Assembly (NCBI GenBank): GCA_003254885.1
Contig: QANT01002397.1
Coordinates: forward strand, 1 to 32,743
Length of the DNA: 32,743 nt
DNA from: Purshia tridentata
Lineage: Eukaryota; Streptophyta; Magnoliopsida; Rosales; Rosaceae
Direction of reading: 5' to 3'
This document shows, in pieces, positions 19,476 to 30,341 of this stretch. The notes under the pieces are model-generated. The model was given only the letters and a program-made list of their open reading frames with translations, did not search any database and had not been told where the DNA came from. Within the stretch, counting starts at the first letter, position 1, and each line of letters begins with the position of its first letter. A program made the position numbers and the translations under genes.

Positions 19476-19782
19476 ATTCAAACTGGGCTTAATCATTAAG
19501 GACACGACTGATGTAACCAATGTCATGACCACTGAGAGAGCAGTTTAAAAATTGTTTGGAGTTTCCTGCTACAATATGGTTGTTGAAGGAGGTTTTGTGG
19601 ATCACCAAAAATTACCAGAGGCACTCCTACGTGTGAAAAATCAAACAAAAAATTTTCAACTTCGATTTGAATCTTTCAAAACAGATTCAAACATAAATGA
19701 CTTTATGATCCATGCTGTCTTTGATAATGAACCTCTTTTGATTCAATCAACCTCCAACATATCTATTGAACAACAACCATAA
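19476..19782 (+). pseudogene. broken replication protein A (RPA70)-like OB-fold exon
   Basis: An acceptor TTGCAG at 19475 opens a frame reading RFKLGLIIKDTTDVTNVM, which resembles the RPA70 C-terminal OB-fold pattern (RYkL.l.v.D.tg..tfvlF). It then hits an in-frame TAA at 19546-19548 and continues with KLFGVSCYNM, LPEALLRVKNQTKNFQLRFE and FMIHAVFDNE, the order expected in that fold. The continuation of domain sequence across the stop in one frame shows a decayed gene. Such genes are common in plant Helitrons. The family call rests on pattern memory and is moderate. Confidence 0.45.
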
Positions 19783-19962
19783 GAAACAAAAAAGAAACCT
19801 CTGGTAAAATGCTCCTTGCCACCGCATCACATTTCACCTCTCTAAAACAAAAAAAAGAAAAAGAAATTCAAGAGAGCTCTTTTCACCTCTCTAAAACAAA
19901 AAAAAAACTAAAACTAAAAAAAGAAATTCAAGATTTCTCTTAATAGCTTACATTTCTTTTTA

Positions 19963-20164
19963 TAATAATACTATTTTTACAATGTTTTAATACCATATTT
20001 GTTATACCATCTTATGTATCATTATATTACTGGACAGAGTATTTCCTTATTTTTAGAGTTTCATTTTTGATTTTTTTAGTATCCAATGTATGAATGCCAT
20101 GTAGATTGTCACGTAAAATGGTATAAAATTATGGTATAAAAATGTGGTAAGTATTGCGTTATTG
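19963..20164 (+). mobile_element. MULE-type MITE, copy A, with 9-bp target duplication
   Basis: The 202-bp element has long imperfect terminal inverted repeats: left AATAATACTATTTTTAC, right GTAAGTATTGCGTTATTG. It is flanked by a perfect 9-bp direct repeat TTCTTTTTA (19954-19962 and 20165-20173), the size made by Mutator-like transposases. A second copy lies inverted at 20846-21041. It has no coding capacity. Confidence 0.75.
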
Positions 20165-20247
20165 TTCTTTTTATTCCTCTTCACCTTGCATATCATTTAT
20201 TTTTAAATGCTAGTATTCATTGATATCGTTGTTTCTTCCTGCACTAG

Positions 20248-20383
20248 GTCTTGTTGCAACTCAAAGAATGGATGAGAGAGATGCTACCTTAAGAGCTTCA
20301 GAACAAAGTAGATCATACGTGGACAATCTTCCAATCAAAGCGTTTAAAAGTAAGGCACCACCAAAAAAAAAATCCAAAATCAG
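20248..20383 (+). pseudogene. exon-like fragment, probably part of the decayed RPA-like gene
   Basis: Between an acceptor CTGCACTAG (to 20247) and a donor CAG|GTTTGT (20384) there is an open frame: LVATQRMDERDATLRASEQS, then NLPIKAFKSKAPPKKKSKIR. The charged, lysine-rich tail is what one sees near the C-terminus of Helitron RPA-like proteins, but I recognise no domain. No neighbouring exon can be joined with confidence. Confidence 0.3.
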
Positions 20384-20845
20384 GTTTGTTCTCCCCAAAA
20401 ATATAATACAAATTCTTAAATTTCAACTCATTTTACTATAATGATGCTTAATTACATTTTCAACATTTACAATTTAACCACTTACCTATATAATTCTAAC
20501 ATGTTCTAAACTACTGTTTAAAGTTTAGGTACATTCCTAATTTTTTGGGTTCTCTATATGATTTTTTGGAAACAAATGTCTTCTATACAATAAGGAATTC
20601 TTTACTAGGTGTTTAGGATATCGATGATTACCCCTTTTGATTCCAATTTATAAACCGTATCCCACTTTTCGTAATTATCAGTCACATTTTCTGACCACAT
20701 TTTCTGACCGTGCTTTCATTTGGTTTTATTCAGTTTAATTCAATTTCATTTACAAAACCTTTCACAGAAAATGCCCACTAAATCTTTTTCAGTTTTTATC
20801 AAACTCTGTCTACACCCTTTTGAAGTTGTTGAATAGTAATAAAAT

Positions 20846-21041
20846 CAATATTATACTTACCACATTTTTATATTATAATTTTATATCATCTTAGGTGGCA
20901 ATTTACATAGCATTCATACATTGGACACTAAAAAAATAAAAATAAAAACCCTAAAAATAAGAAAAGACCATGTCCAGTATAATGATGACACGTAAAATGG
21001 TACAAATATAGTATAAAAATATGGTAAAAATAATATTATTG
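20846..21041 (-). mobile_element. MULE-type MITE, copy B, inverted relative to copy A
   Basis: It opens CAATATTATACTTACCAC and closes GGTAAAAATAATATTATTG. Read on the minus strand it follows copy A throughout, including CATTCATACATTGGA in the centre (minus strand of copy A) and the GGACA block. No clear 9-bp target duplication remains. Confidence 0.7.
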
Positions 21042-22004
21042 TTTTAATAACTTATTCATAACCTATAACTTTTTCAACTTTTCTTAAAAACTTTCCATCA
21101 TAATATTTATGCTGATTTTAGTATATTTCTTATTTTTTCACTTTCCTAAATTATTTTTTTCTTTCCAAATAACTTTATAAGGTTCATGAATTTCTAGGCG
21201 TTGGTTTTATTCTATTAGATTTATTATTTGTCCAATGCAGTATCTAATTAATTAGTTAGTGTTTAAGATATCAATAATTGTTAATTCTGTTTCATTTGTT
21301 AGACCTTCCCAAAAGTTCAATCAGACATATCTAGAATTGGGAAGTGGGTGAATTAATCAATTAAGTAGCATAGTTTAAAACTGATGCATTAATTCACTAA
21401 TCATTTCGAGCACAATATTAGTTAAACAGAAGCATCAATTTTATCGCATCCATATTGACATGTTAGATCAAGTTGTAGTAATTAGCTTGCACAGCTATGT
21501 TTAAACAATAGATTTGATTAGATCACATTTTCTATTAAGATCTAGATGTTACATGAATTGATGTTTGTCACTTTTGGTAATTGTCAGTCTCAGTTTCTGG
21601 CCATGGTTTTCAGTTAATTTTATCAGGTTTTATTCAGTTTCATTTAGTTTCATCTTAAGCCTGCAAATTAATTTCTAATTTCTATAGTATATATACAAAA
21701 CATAAAGAGGTCACTAATGTTTTTAAGCTGTTCATCTCTTGACATTGAATTGTTGGGCTGTTATTATTGGCCTTTTCTTTTTGTATTGGTTGCTTTACTC
21801 TTCCTGGTGGTTCACAGTTTTGTTTGTGTTTTAAATGAGTTTATTCCTCCGTTATAAACTCTGGTTTTAAGGTGAATGAATATTACTTGATTCATCATCT
21901 AGCAATAGAAAGTAAATATATAAAAAACTGTCTTTTTAGCTATATCCAATTTCATAACCTATTTCATAACCTTGACTGAAAATAACTAGTTTCCACATTT
22001 ACAG

Positions 22005-22129
22005 CCAGGTAAAGGACAACCCTCCCATGGAAGCCACTATATCAAAGAGCAAAAAACAAAAATTCCCCAGCAGAGCATTCCAAACAAGATGACAAACCCA
22101 ACAGCAATGAAGATGAAACCCTTGGTTAA
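22005..22129 (+). pseudogene. frameshifted exon-like fragment, possible C-terminus of the RPA-like gene
   Basis: After an acceptor TTTACAG, one frame reads MEATISKSKKQKFPSRAF and then stops. A +1 neighbour frame continues with DDKPNSNEDETLG and a stop codon. A basic patch followed by an acidic tail is common at the end of plant RPA-like proteins. The call is tentative. Confidence 0.25.
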
Positions 22130-22616
22130 TCAGTCTATAAAAAACCATTCCTAGATTCTTTGAACAACCATATATTTTGTTTAAAAGGACATGCAATCGT
22201 CCCAGCAACTACTTTAATCTTCTTTTGAGTGCTGTTTGCTTTATTAAGATATGAAAACTATCTTAATATAACAATCAACGCATTAAATTTCCCTTTCATT
22301 CATGTTTTGTAAATTAAGCATGGCAACTAGAACACTTACATTGCAATATGTATAAAACATATCTACATTTTGGACTCCAACATTATTGATTCAACTTTCA
22401 CAATGAACAAATGCTGCTATATCAAAGAACAGAATTTTGTGTCTGTATTTGATTAAAATAGCTAACAGCCCACAAACAAATGCATATGCTCTAAACATCT
22501 CTTCAAGGATTTCTTTTGACAAACCTTTGTATTTACAATTGCACAAAAAACCTATATGTTAGAACATACCATGGACAAATTTACAACTTTTCTATACATT
22601 TATTAAATTTCAATCA

Positions 22617-22647
22617 CCCGCAGCAACGCACGGGCCATTTTGCTAGT
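22617..22647 (+). repeat. Helitron 3' terminus (hairpin + CTAG|T)
   Basis: The palindrome arms CCCG...CGGG surround AGCAACG. CTAG follows the hairpin after 8 bases, and the next base is T, as expected for insertion between A and T. Confidence 0.65.
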
Positions 22648-22931
22648 TCCCACTAAAGTAGCTTACTACTCAATGCGTGTCGTGTTACTTTTGGCAATAA
22701 ATACAACCACAAATTAACTTTTGGAAATTTAGCCTAAAACAATTGAAACTTTAAATCTGTTTAGGCATTGCATATAGGAGATGAGATAACACAGATGACA
22801 TGACATATAGATTAAATCTGAAATAAGCTTCTATTGACTACATGGATAGATGGTTTCAAGAAATCCATTATGATCAGCAAACAATTAAAAATATACTGAC
22901 CAAAAAGTGATGCAACATTCTCTATCACTGG

Positions 22932-24875
22932 CTACTCAAAGCCAAAACTAACCCTCTTTCTATTGTGTCCCCTGCTCCAGCAATTACCTGTTTGATAATC
23001 ACTCCCTTGAAATCTTGAGCTTTTGTAGCCTGATATAGACTGGCGAGAATGTTCCCTCTTCTGGCCACCGTCATTCCAAGCTCCCCTACCACTACCTACT
23101 ATCCTATAATCCAAATTATTTTTCTGGTTATTATGGCTGTCCGACTGTTTCCAACCCCGTTCATCTCCTCTACAATCCCTCCTTTCTCTATCTTTTAGAG
23201 CTTTACTATTTTGACTAAGACTGCACTCCCAAGGATTTTCACCATTACCCAAATTCCTTGGCTCTTGCTGGTTGCATACCCAAGACTTATATGCTGGATC
23301 ACCCCATCTATTACGTTTCAAAGAGGCAACACCCAGACAGCCATGTTCCCAAGGATTGTCATCGTTATCCCAACCCTTTGACAGACTGATGTTGTTCCCC
23401 ATCTGGTTCCATCCCCACAACTCATCCCTATTATCTTCCCATGCATTCTTCTTCATATTTCCATTGCCGTGAGTAATGCCACATTCCCAGGGGTTGCCAT
23501 CATGATTAACCCCATTCGTTAAATTATTGATACAATTACTCCCGTTCCAGCCCTGTGCTTCATTTTTCAAATTCCCACTACCCTGCATACTGTCACATTC
23601 CCAAGGATTTGTACGAATATCTGGAACAAAAGCTGAATTTTTTCTCCTCTTGTTTCTCTGCCAGAACTTGGTGTTCTCTTCTCCCTCATCAGGAGCATAG
23701 TATTCACGATCCAATTCCTCAAGGATTTCAGGATCAATAATAGGGTTCCAATCAATTTCATCAATATAAATATCTGGATCAGGCAGAGAGACGTCACAGG
23801 GCAGGCCATTGATGTCTGCCCAAAAGCGCCTTTTGGCATTTTGAAATGCCTCCTCGCCAGCTGAGTCATCCCAAATGAGTACGTTACTATTGCCATACAT
23901 ATAGTTCTTGGCATCTACTATCTTCCCCCATGGTAAGGACCCAACCAAAGTGCAGAATTTCTTTTCCCAGTAAGGTATACCATCCTGCCAAAACCCTACA
24001 AAATGGGAAATATCCAAAACAAGAGTAAGAACCCACAAGGATCAACGCCATTGCTACCTAAATCTCCAACATAAACTACTTACACAGATCATATAAGGAT
24101 TTTCATTTGTCATGTTAAAACAAGTATCTGAAAAGCCACATGACCAACCAGCGATAGAAGGAAAAAAAGAAAAAGAAAAAAGAAAAGTAGAGAACTCCCA
24201 TCTCTAACAACCTTGAACTAATTGTATGATGCATATGCTAAGAGAGACTTCTATTTAAATAATTTGCAGAGTCTAAAGCTCTCTTGGGGCCTAACCAATT
24301 ATCAAAGCAGTCTTACAATGCATGAGAATATGAGATGGAATTAGTTATGTTATGGTTTCTCATCATCACATTTAGCATAAATAACGAAAATAAAGACTTA
24401 TTTCTTCAGAATAATGATATGTTATGGTTTCTCATCATCACATTTAGCATAAGTAACGAAAATAAAGACTTATTTCTTCAGAATAATGGATGAATGGAAC
24501 TAAAAAGCCTACCACAAATTGAAAAAACAAAAAAAAAATTTCCTGAGATAACAAAAGATTTAAAAATAAAAAAGCTGCCTTCCCAAATTACATATCACTC
24601 ATTATAACATAGAAAAAACTATAAATTCTTTAACTTTAGGAACCCAATTCAAATTTATTAGCTTACATTGTAATAGAAAAAGAAAATTAAAAATGAATCG
24701 AGCGTTCTATACTTCCAATTATATCACATGCAATTTTTTATTAAAAAAAGATAAAAGAAAGAAAATTACCTGAAGCGGGAGGTGGTTGAGGGTGATATGG
24801 TAAAGGGATTGGGCTTGGAAGCTTTTCTTGACGGCAGCGATTTCTACGAGAGAAACGATTTCTCCAATTGCCCAT
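22932..24875 (-). CDS. two-exon gene for a plant protein with four NPWE repeats, function unknown
   Basis: Exon 1 is 24875-24770 and exon 2 is 23995-22932, joined by a 774-bp intron (CTTCAG|GTAATT ... TTTTGTAG|GG) in phase 1. They give 389 residues. The N-terminus is basic then proline-rich (MGNWRNRFSRR; PYHPQPPPASG). A dense conserved-looking block follows at about 37-120 (FWQDGIPYWEKKFC, LPWGKIVDAKNY, RRFWADINGLPCDVSLPDPD). A basic patch RNKRRKN near 150 could be a nuclear signal. NPWE then occurs at 165, 203, 249 and 289, each time preceded by a D/E/G/T-N and mostly followed by C. The C-terminus is Arg/Gly/Ser-rich. I do not recognise a named family. The ATG at 24875 was chosen because the 54 nt open frame upstream of it has no ATG. 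Confidence 0.8.
24347..24490. repeat. 72-bp tandem duplication in the intron
   Basis: 24347-24418 and 24419-24490 are nearly identical (for example ATAAATAAC versus ATAAGTAAC). The duplication is recent and sits within the intron of the NPWE-repeat gene. Confidence 0.9.
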
Positions 24876-24999
24876 TTGATCAGTTCCAAGAATACATAGA
24901 TGGAGAGAGAGGGGCTTAGAGGAACACAAAGAATGAAGCTTTCAAAACTATCAAGAATCGAAGATTTTGCGAAGTGAAAGCAGAGATTTTGCTTTCCTT

Positions 25000-25037
25000 G
25001 CGCGTACAGAGAGAGAGAGAGAGAGAGCGTTTTATAG
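25000..25037 (-). promoter_or_regulatory. core promoter of the NPWE-repeat gene (TATA + pyrimidine patch)
   Basis: On the minus strand a TATA box CTATAAAA at 25037-25030 is followed at once by an uninterrupted CT tract (25027-25007), as in plant TATA plus Y-patch promoters. Transcription would start near 25000, giving a 5' leader of about 125 nt before the ATG at 24875. Confidence 0.6.
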
Positions 25038-25234
25038 TTCAGTTGGGAAGGGGGTACGAACTGAGGTTTTGACAGAGCAAAAGGCTGAACTCGTGCTCTG
25101 CTAGATCCGCTATTCAGGCCCAGGTTTTAAGTTGAGTCCATTGGGCGTTGAGCCAAGTTAAGGCGCAGTCCAATTTCAAGTTTTTGTTTTCAGCTTTGTT
25201 AACGAAGCTAACTTGCTATTCACACCTAAATTTT

Positions 25235-25700
25235 CCCCTAACATATATTTTAACAAAAATTTTACTTTGGTTCCGTTCTTTCAATTTTGAAAATTTTAGT
25301 TTCGTACTTTTATTAAGTTTGCAATTGGATTCAAATAATTAATTAAGTTTAAATTGTTGATATAATATAATGTAATAGAAGTATTTTGACATTTTAAATA
25401 ACATGAGTAAAATTAATTTAATCGAACGACGTTACCTAATCACATTTGAAAATATTTTTTTCTTAATCATTTAAGTTTTTGTCTTTTCCTTGTTTTTTTT
25501 AAGCCGTATTAATCATGAAATGTCTAAAATACTCATTTATATCATTATATGTGTTATCACTTCATATTTCTGTCTAAAAAACAAATAAAGTTAACAATTT
25601 TGATCTAATTACAAATGTGATAAAAAATGAAGCTAAAATTTCCAAAATTAAAAGAACAGGACCAAATAGAAATTTTTATTAAAGTACAAGGATTAAAAAT
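25235..25700. repeat. long inverted repeat, probably a worn foldback or MITE-type element
   Basis: The arm 25240-25410 (TTGGTTCCGTTCTTTCAATT, GAAAATTTTAG, GTACTTTTATTAA, AGTATTTTGACATTT) is the imperfect reverse complement of 25530-25700 (AAATGTCTAAAATACT, CTAAAATTTCC, AATTAAAAGAACAGGACCAA). The loop is about 120 bp. No coding sequence is present. Confidence 0.6.
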
Positions 25701-26135
25701 GAGGCCATTCGCTTTGGTCAAAAAAAAAAATAAAAAAAATGAGGCCATTCTAGTTAGAGGTTGCATACCGTGCTGATGGGTCGTTTTTGTGTTGTATCAT
25801 TTCATGTTCTTATTAAATACTTGGCAACCTTAATTTTATTTATTTAATTAATTGTGTCAAATAGCCCAACCTAACTCAATCCATTTGTAATCTTTACAAA
25901 GTTACTAGTATCTTACTAATAAATTTTTTCATGTTTTTTCGGGTTTAAAAACTTGAGATTGTTTTTTTTTTTAATACAATCATTGTTCCAAATTGTTTCC
26001 CTTGATAATGTTAATATTCCTAATAAATATACACATTCACAAAATAACATTTGCTCAAGTTTAAACTAATCCACAATAATAAAGGCTTTAATTGGTATTT
26101 ATAAAGTACCAAAACATACAAGGTATATCAAATAA
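25701..26135. other. AT-rich intergenic stretch, no gene seen
   Basis: A short duplication ATGAGGCCATTC flanks an A-run (25699 and 25739). The rest is AT-rich with T-runs. No ORF or RNA gene is visible. Confidence 0.4.
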
Positions 26136-27290
26136 ACCAGCCATGGCATACACAAAAATAGCCATGACAAACATATAAGGCATACCAAAAAAACCAGCCA
26201 TGAATTTATAAACTACCTTAACTCAATTCCATACACAAAACCAGCCATGACATACATAAAAACCCTATATGCCATACACAAAAAACCTCATCTATCCAAT
26301 CTAGCAAGCCTATCAATCATTAATATCCCCAAGCTAATCTAGCTAAACGCCAGTCCTACAAAATCAAGTTTAAAATGCTGTCATGCAAAATTCCAACATG
26401 TAGTCGATCTACACATACTGCCCCCAAAGATTTTGCCCATTCAGCCCTGACTTCATCAATATATGCTTAAGCATAAGTGTTGTCCTTCCACTTGTCCCAC
26501 TAAAACAAGACAAAAATAGAAATATGTAGAACACTATATCAGAATAAAAATTGAACACAAAATTAAAACAGAACAAAAGAAATTAAAGAAAGAATATGGC
26601 TTAATTTGTCAATCTTAATTTGCCAATCTCCCATACAAAGAAAGCAGAATCAACAAAATCAGCAAAAAGAAACCAGAATCAAAAAAATCAGCAAAAAGAT
26701 ACCACAAAATCAACAAAAAATCAGCAAAAAGATACCCCTCAAAATTGATAAGCTAAACTAAACCTCAAATTCTTTCAAGTGATCACAGCATGCCAAGTTA
26801 ACTATATAACCTGTACAAAAGAATCCAGCAAGCTTTCCCTGGCTGCAGGCACCCAAAACATAATCCCCCAAGCTATAATCAATCTGCACCCAAAATAGAA
26901 TCACACAACACGCTTATGCTCACCCAAAACAGAATCCCTCATAATAATTAATTAGTTTCCTCTTATTCCTTTAATACTTTTCCAATCTTTCAGCCACTAA
27001 ACAAATAAAAGCATTATAATTGCAACAAGACATGAACTTCCTTCTAAAGATTCGAATGCCAAATAATATAATTTCCAATCAAGGTCAAAACAAACTCCAA
27101 CATCATGTATGCATATCAATGCTCAAAACAAATTCCAAGTTCAAATTTTCCAATCCACCCACCTATACCAAAATGTATAAATTCCAATCAAGTTCTAAAC
27201 AAACTCCAACATCATGACTGCATATCAATGTTCAAAAGAAACCACAAGTTCAAAATTTCCAATCCACCCACAATTTGCATATCATGGCTC
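26136..27290. repeat. cluster of short degenerate tandem arrays
   Basis: Four repeat kinds follow each other: CAGCCATG-centred units (26136-26250); AATCAGCAAAAAGA units (26660-26735); CACCCAAAA.A.AATC units about 36 bp apart (26849-26940); and a 109-bp pair carrying AAACTCCAACATCATG (27092 and 27201). The two small ORFs at 27020-27332 arise from the last pair and are not genes. Confidence 0.6.
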
Positions 27291-27523
27291 AGATTTAACA
27301 TGATCAACATAATTAAAGTTAATTATACTTGACTAATTCATACCTTACTTACAAAAGACAAGCTCTCATCTTCAATTATTTACTTTAGGGGGAGTGTCCA
27401 CACAATATTTAATTAATTTCCTTACGGGGTCCTCGAGCCTCGCCCAAGCATTGTGACTCTGGACAATTAAAACAAGTGGAAAGCTAAAGCTACTACTATT
27501 ACCTACTACATGAGTACGGAAAA

Positions 27524-30260
27524 TTAACTTTTGTAACACTTGACAGTTCCAACCAAAGCAAGGGCCTCTATCAGTGCCTGAAGGAGATGCTCTGGATGAT
27601 TCTCAATACTAGCAATGCCGTGCTGTGATTGCATACAATTTAGGATTCTTCCAACAATCTGAACCAAGATATGAGCTGTCACTGATTATAACATTGCCAG
27701 AGGTGCAATAAAGCTTTCATACAGAATCGAAAGAATGAAATTAAATATGTAAGGAAAGTAGACAGCTGTGAATAAAAAAAAACGACTGACCTTTCGTGCA
27801 TAGCCACCATAAGCAACACCACCAATGATAGGATACAATGAACTAGCTGATCTAGTTGTTAACTTTTCATCCCTTGAATTCTCTATAAGAAATGGGAAAG
27901 AATATATAAAAGACAGAACAAATAGTATTAAGAACAGAAGAGTACTTGACTAAATGAGAGGGATCATAGTACTTTTAAAGGAAGCTGTTTGAAAAATTCC
28001 AACTTTCCTCAATCCATCAACTGTGTGAGAATTTGTGCCACCAGCCAATTGAAGAAAACCTGCCATATCAAGGGATTAAAGAAAGCATAGCCTGTGAAGT
28101 AAGGATGAAACACAAAGATGATATTCCCAAAGGGCATAGTAGAATTTATGTACAAACCATGAGGCCTTTCTTTTATTGCAGCCAAATGAAGAGCAAAAGC
28201 AATTGCTTCTCTTGTGGCCCCTCGACCAATATCTCCACTCATGGGGCGGCCATCCAACTTCAGTTTGCAGTTTATCCATATCAGTAGAATGTCAAGAAAT
28301 CTAATTTAGGTTGTTTAAAAACATTGTATGCAATCATATTAGGCTCAAATAACAGAAGCACCTGCCATAAATTGAAGCAGCATAGATCTGGCTCCATGAT
28401 TGAGTACATAGACTTCATTGATGATATAGTTGACTCCCCAACATCAGGTAAGCTAATCTAGAAATGGTGAAAATTCTATCATATTACCAGATGGTTTAAC
28501 AACTTAAATGATCCCAGTGAATTAAAAGGAGTAGGTAACACACTTACTGCTGCTAGTCTCAGATATTTAATTGAATCTCTCAAACCATCCCAAAGTTCTT
28601 TAAATGGAACAATCTGCCTACAGAAATTAAGGCTTAGTATAGTGTGATTGCCTACACTTTATTAATATTGAACTTAGATCAAGGTGCATTGACATCCATG
28701 AAAATAGTTAAATTTCTTCCCTTTTTTCAAAAACTTCTATGCCTAATTTTTACTATTAAGAGGCTGTACCTTCCACTTGTATGAATCTCTACAGCATCAA
28801 CATCATTTCTTTTGAGAAGTTCAGAGGTTGCAGTAGCATCTCGTATGTATGTGGTCACTTCTATATCAATTTACGCAGGTTTATTAAAAAAGCCAATCTA
28901 GAGGGCAAAGAGGCAGCATATGATATACATACTTATTTTGTCATATGGGCAAACTGGAATGCAGCGACCACATCCATAGCAGCGCTCAGTTAGAACTCCA
29001 CCCTGCATATATAGTCAAAAAATTTAGCAAGGGATCCTTGATGAACACCATGACAAAAGATATAGAAGCCTCAAGCCATTAATATGGTTAAAGGGAAAAA
29101 AAACCTTTAATGCACCAGGTGTATTGGTACCATGAGAGAGTTGTGTTGTGGATTTTCTAGCCTCCAATGATAATATTGCATCAGCAGGGCAAACTCTCTC
29201 ACAAGGCCTTGAACAGTCAAGTGGACAATCCTCTGGATCAAATTCTGTTAAGATGGCACTTAAGTAGGTTGGAGTTAGACTTAACAAATGGTGGGTAACT
29301 TAAACGAACTCTAAGAAAGCGTTGTACTCATGCTGACAGCTAATCATTAAGATAGTAGACACAATGTTATGTTGATGAACAAAATTTCATAACATGAGCC
29401 AATTAGGCATGGAATTATACTCAACCCATAAAGGTATGCAAATTTCACCTGAAGAATTGGAAATAATACAAAACTTTGTGAACTAAAAATTGTATTTCAT
29501 AGGCACCAGAACTCATGTCAATGCTTATCATGCTAAATAAAGTAAACAATAAGGAAATTAGTAAACAAGAAGGAAATTACCAGCCTTGCGAAAGTGAAGA
29601 TCCTCATCATCATTAACACTGATCATCACCCAAGGCCTTCGAAGGGGGACAATTTCTATTGCTGCATCAATCCCCTCATTGACAGCACTCACCACCGAGA
29701 CATCTGCTGCACAGTCTATGCAATCAACTGCAACCATTCATCCACATCAATTCACACAATATGCTCACTTATTTGACCTAAAAGAGTTAACATAAAGTTT
29801 CAAGAAAGAGTTTTGATTACCTCCAGCAAGAGTGTAGACTAGAGAGAGATTTCTTATATCAACAACATCCTAGAGAGGGAAGTAGAGGAAAGTTAGTGTG
29901 ATGGGGGTGATATTGAATTGGAAGGTGGGTGGAGTTTGAGTTAAATGTGGTTTAAGCCTTAAGGGCTTTGTTGTTGTATGTACCTCGAAGCTTGCACCAC
30001 ATATGAGCTTGACCCAGTTTCCATTTTGAAGAGATTTTGCTGGAGAGGATGTTAATGATGGAACCCCAACAGTTGTCACAAGGTTCTTGACATCTTCAAG
30101 GCCTTTGTTGCTTTTCAAGTTCACCTTCACTAAAAATTTTAGCACATAGAACCATCAGAGTCTCAGAGACAGAAAGAGAAAGAAAAAAGAAGAGAAAAAG
30201 AAAGAAGAAACCTTGATGTTGAGGAGAAATTGAAGCGCTGCAAGAAAAGCTCAATGCCAT
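27524..30260 (-). CDS. LdpA-like iron-sulfur protein, 13 exons, probably plastid-targeted
   Basis: Exons (minus): 30260-30212, 30129-29984, 29869-29821, 29727-29581, 29244-29105, 29002-28933, 28860-28770, 28617-28548, 28457-28362, 28257-28158, 28059-27973, 27882-27791, 27658-27524. All junctions are GT-AG and phases agree, giving 423 residues. The Ser-rich start (MALSFSCSASIS) suggests a transit peptide. Two ferredoxin-type clusters follow: CPLDCSRPCERVCP at 137-150 and CYGCGRCIPVCP at 185-196. Family blocks such as VNDDEDLHFRKA, DVDAVEIHTSGR, LDGRPMSGDIGRGATREAIA, LAGGTNSHTVDGLRKVGIFQ and IGGVAYGGYARKIVGRIL match cyanobacterial LdpA (light-dependent period, a redox-sensing Fe-S protein that feeds the clock). 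The plant role is not established from this. An in-frame TGA 15 nt upstream fixes the ATG. Confidence 0.9.
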
Positions 30261-30341
30261 GTCAATGAACAAGGCTCAGAGATATCCATTAACAGATAAC
30301 TGCAGCAGAATTTCGTGGTTCAGAAATATTCCTAGAAGCAG

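Larger units (their letters stand above)
19285..22646 (+). mobile_element. decayed Helitron with a recognisable 3' end
   Basis: The right end has the hallmarks of a plant Helitron: a GC-rich hairpin CCCGCAGCAACGCACGGG at 22617-22634, a short AT spacer, then CTAG at 22643-22646 followed by T, the usual host base. Broken RPA-like exons on the same strand lie upstream, as expected for a Helitron that carried a replication-protein gene. The 5' TC terminus was not found, so the left limit given here is only the start of the RPA-like stretch. Two MITEs have inserted into the region. Confidence 0.5.

Noticed and set aside
21670..21720. TTTCTATAGTATATATACAA as a possible Helitron 5' end
   Set aside because: It lies downstream of most RPA-like exons and the base before TC is T, not A. 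The 5' end stays unassigned.
28009..28287. Overlapping ORFs on both strands inside the LdpA-like gene
   Set aside because: They are exon 10 read through into its intron, or antisense shadows; the spliced model explains the coding signal.
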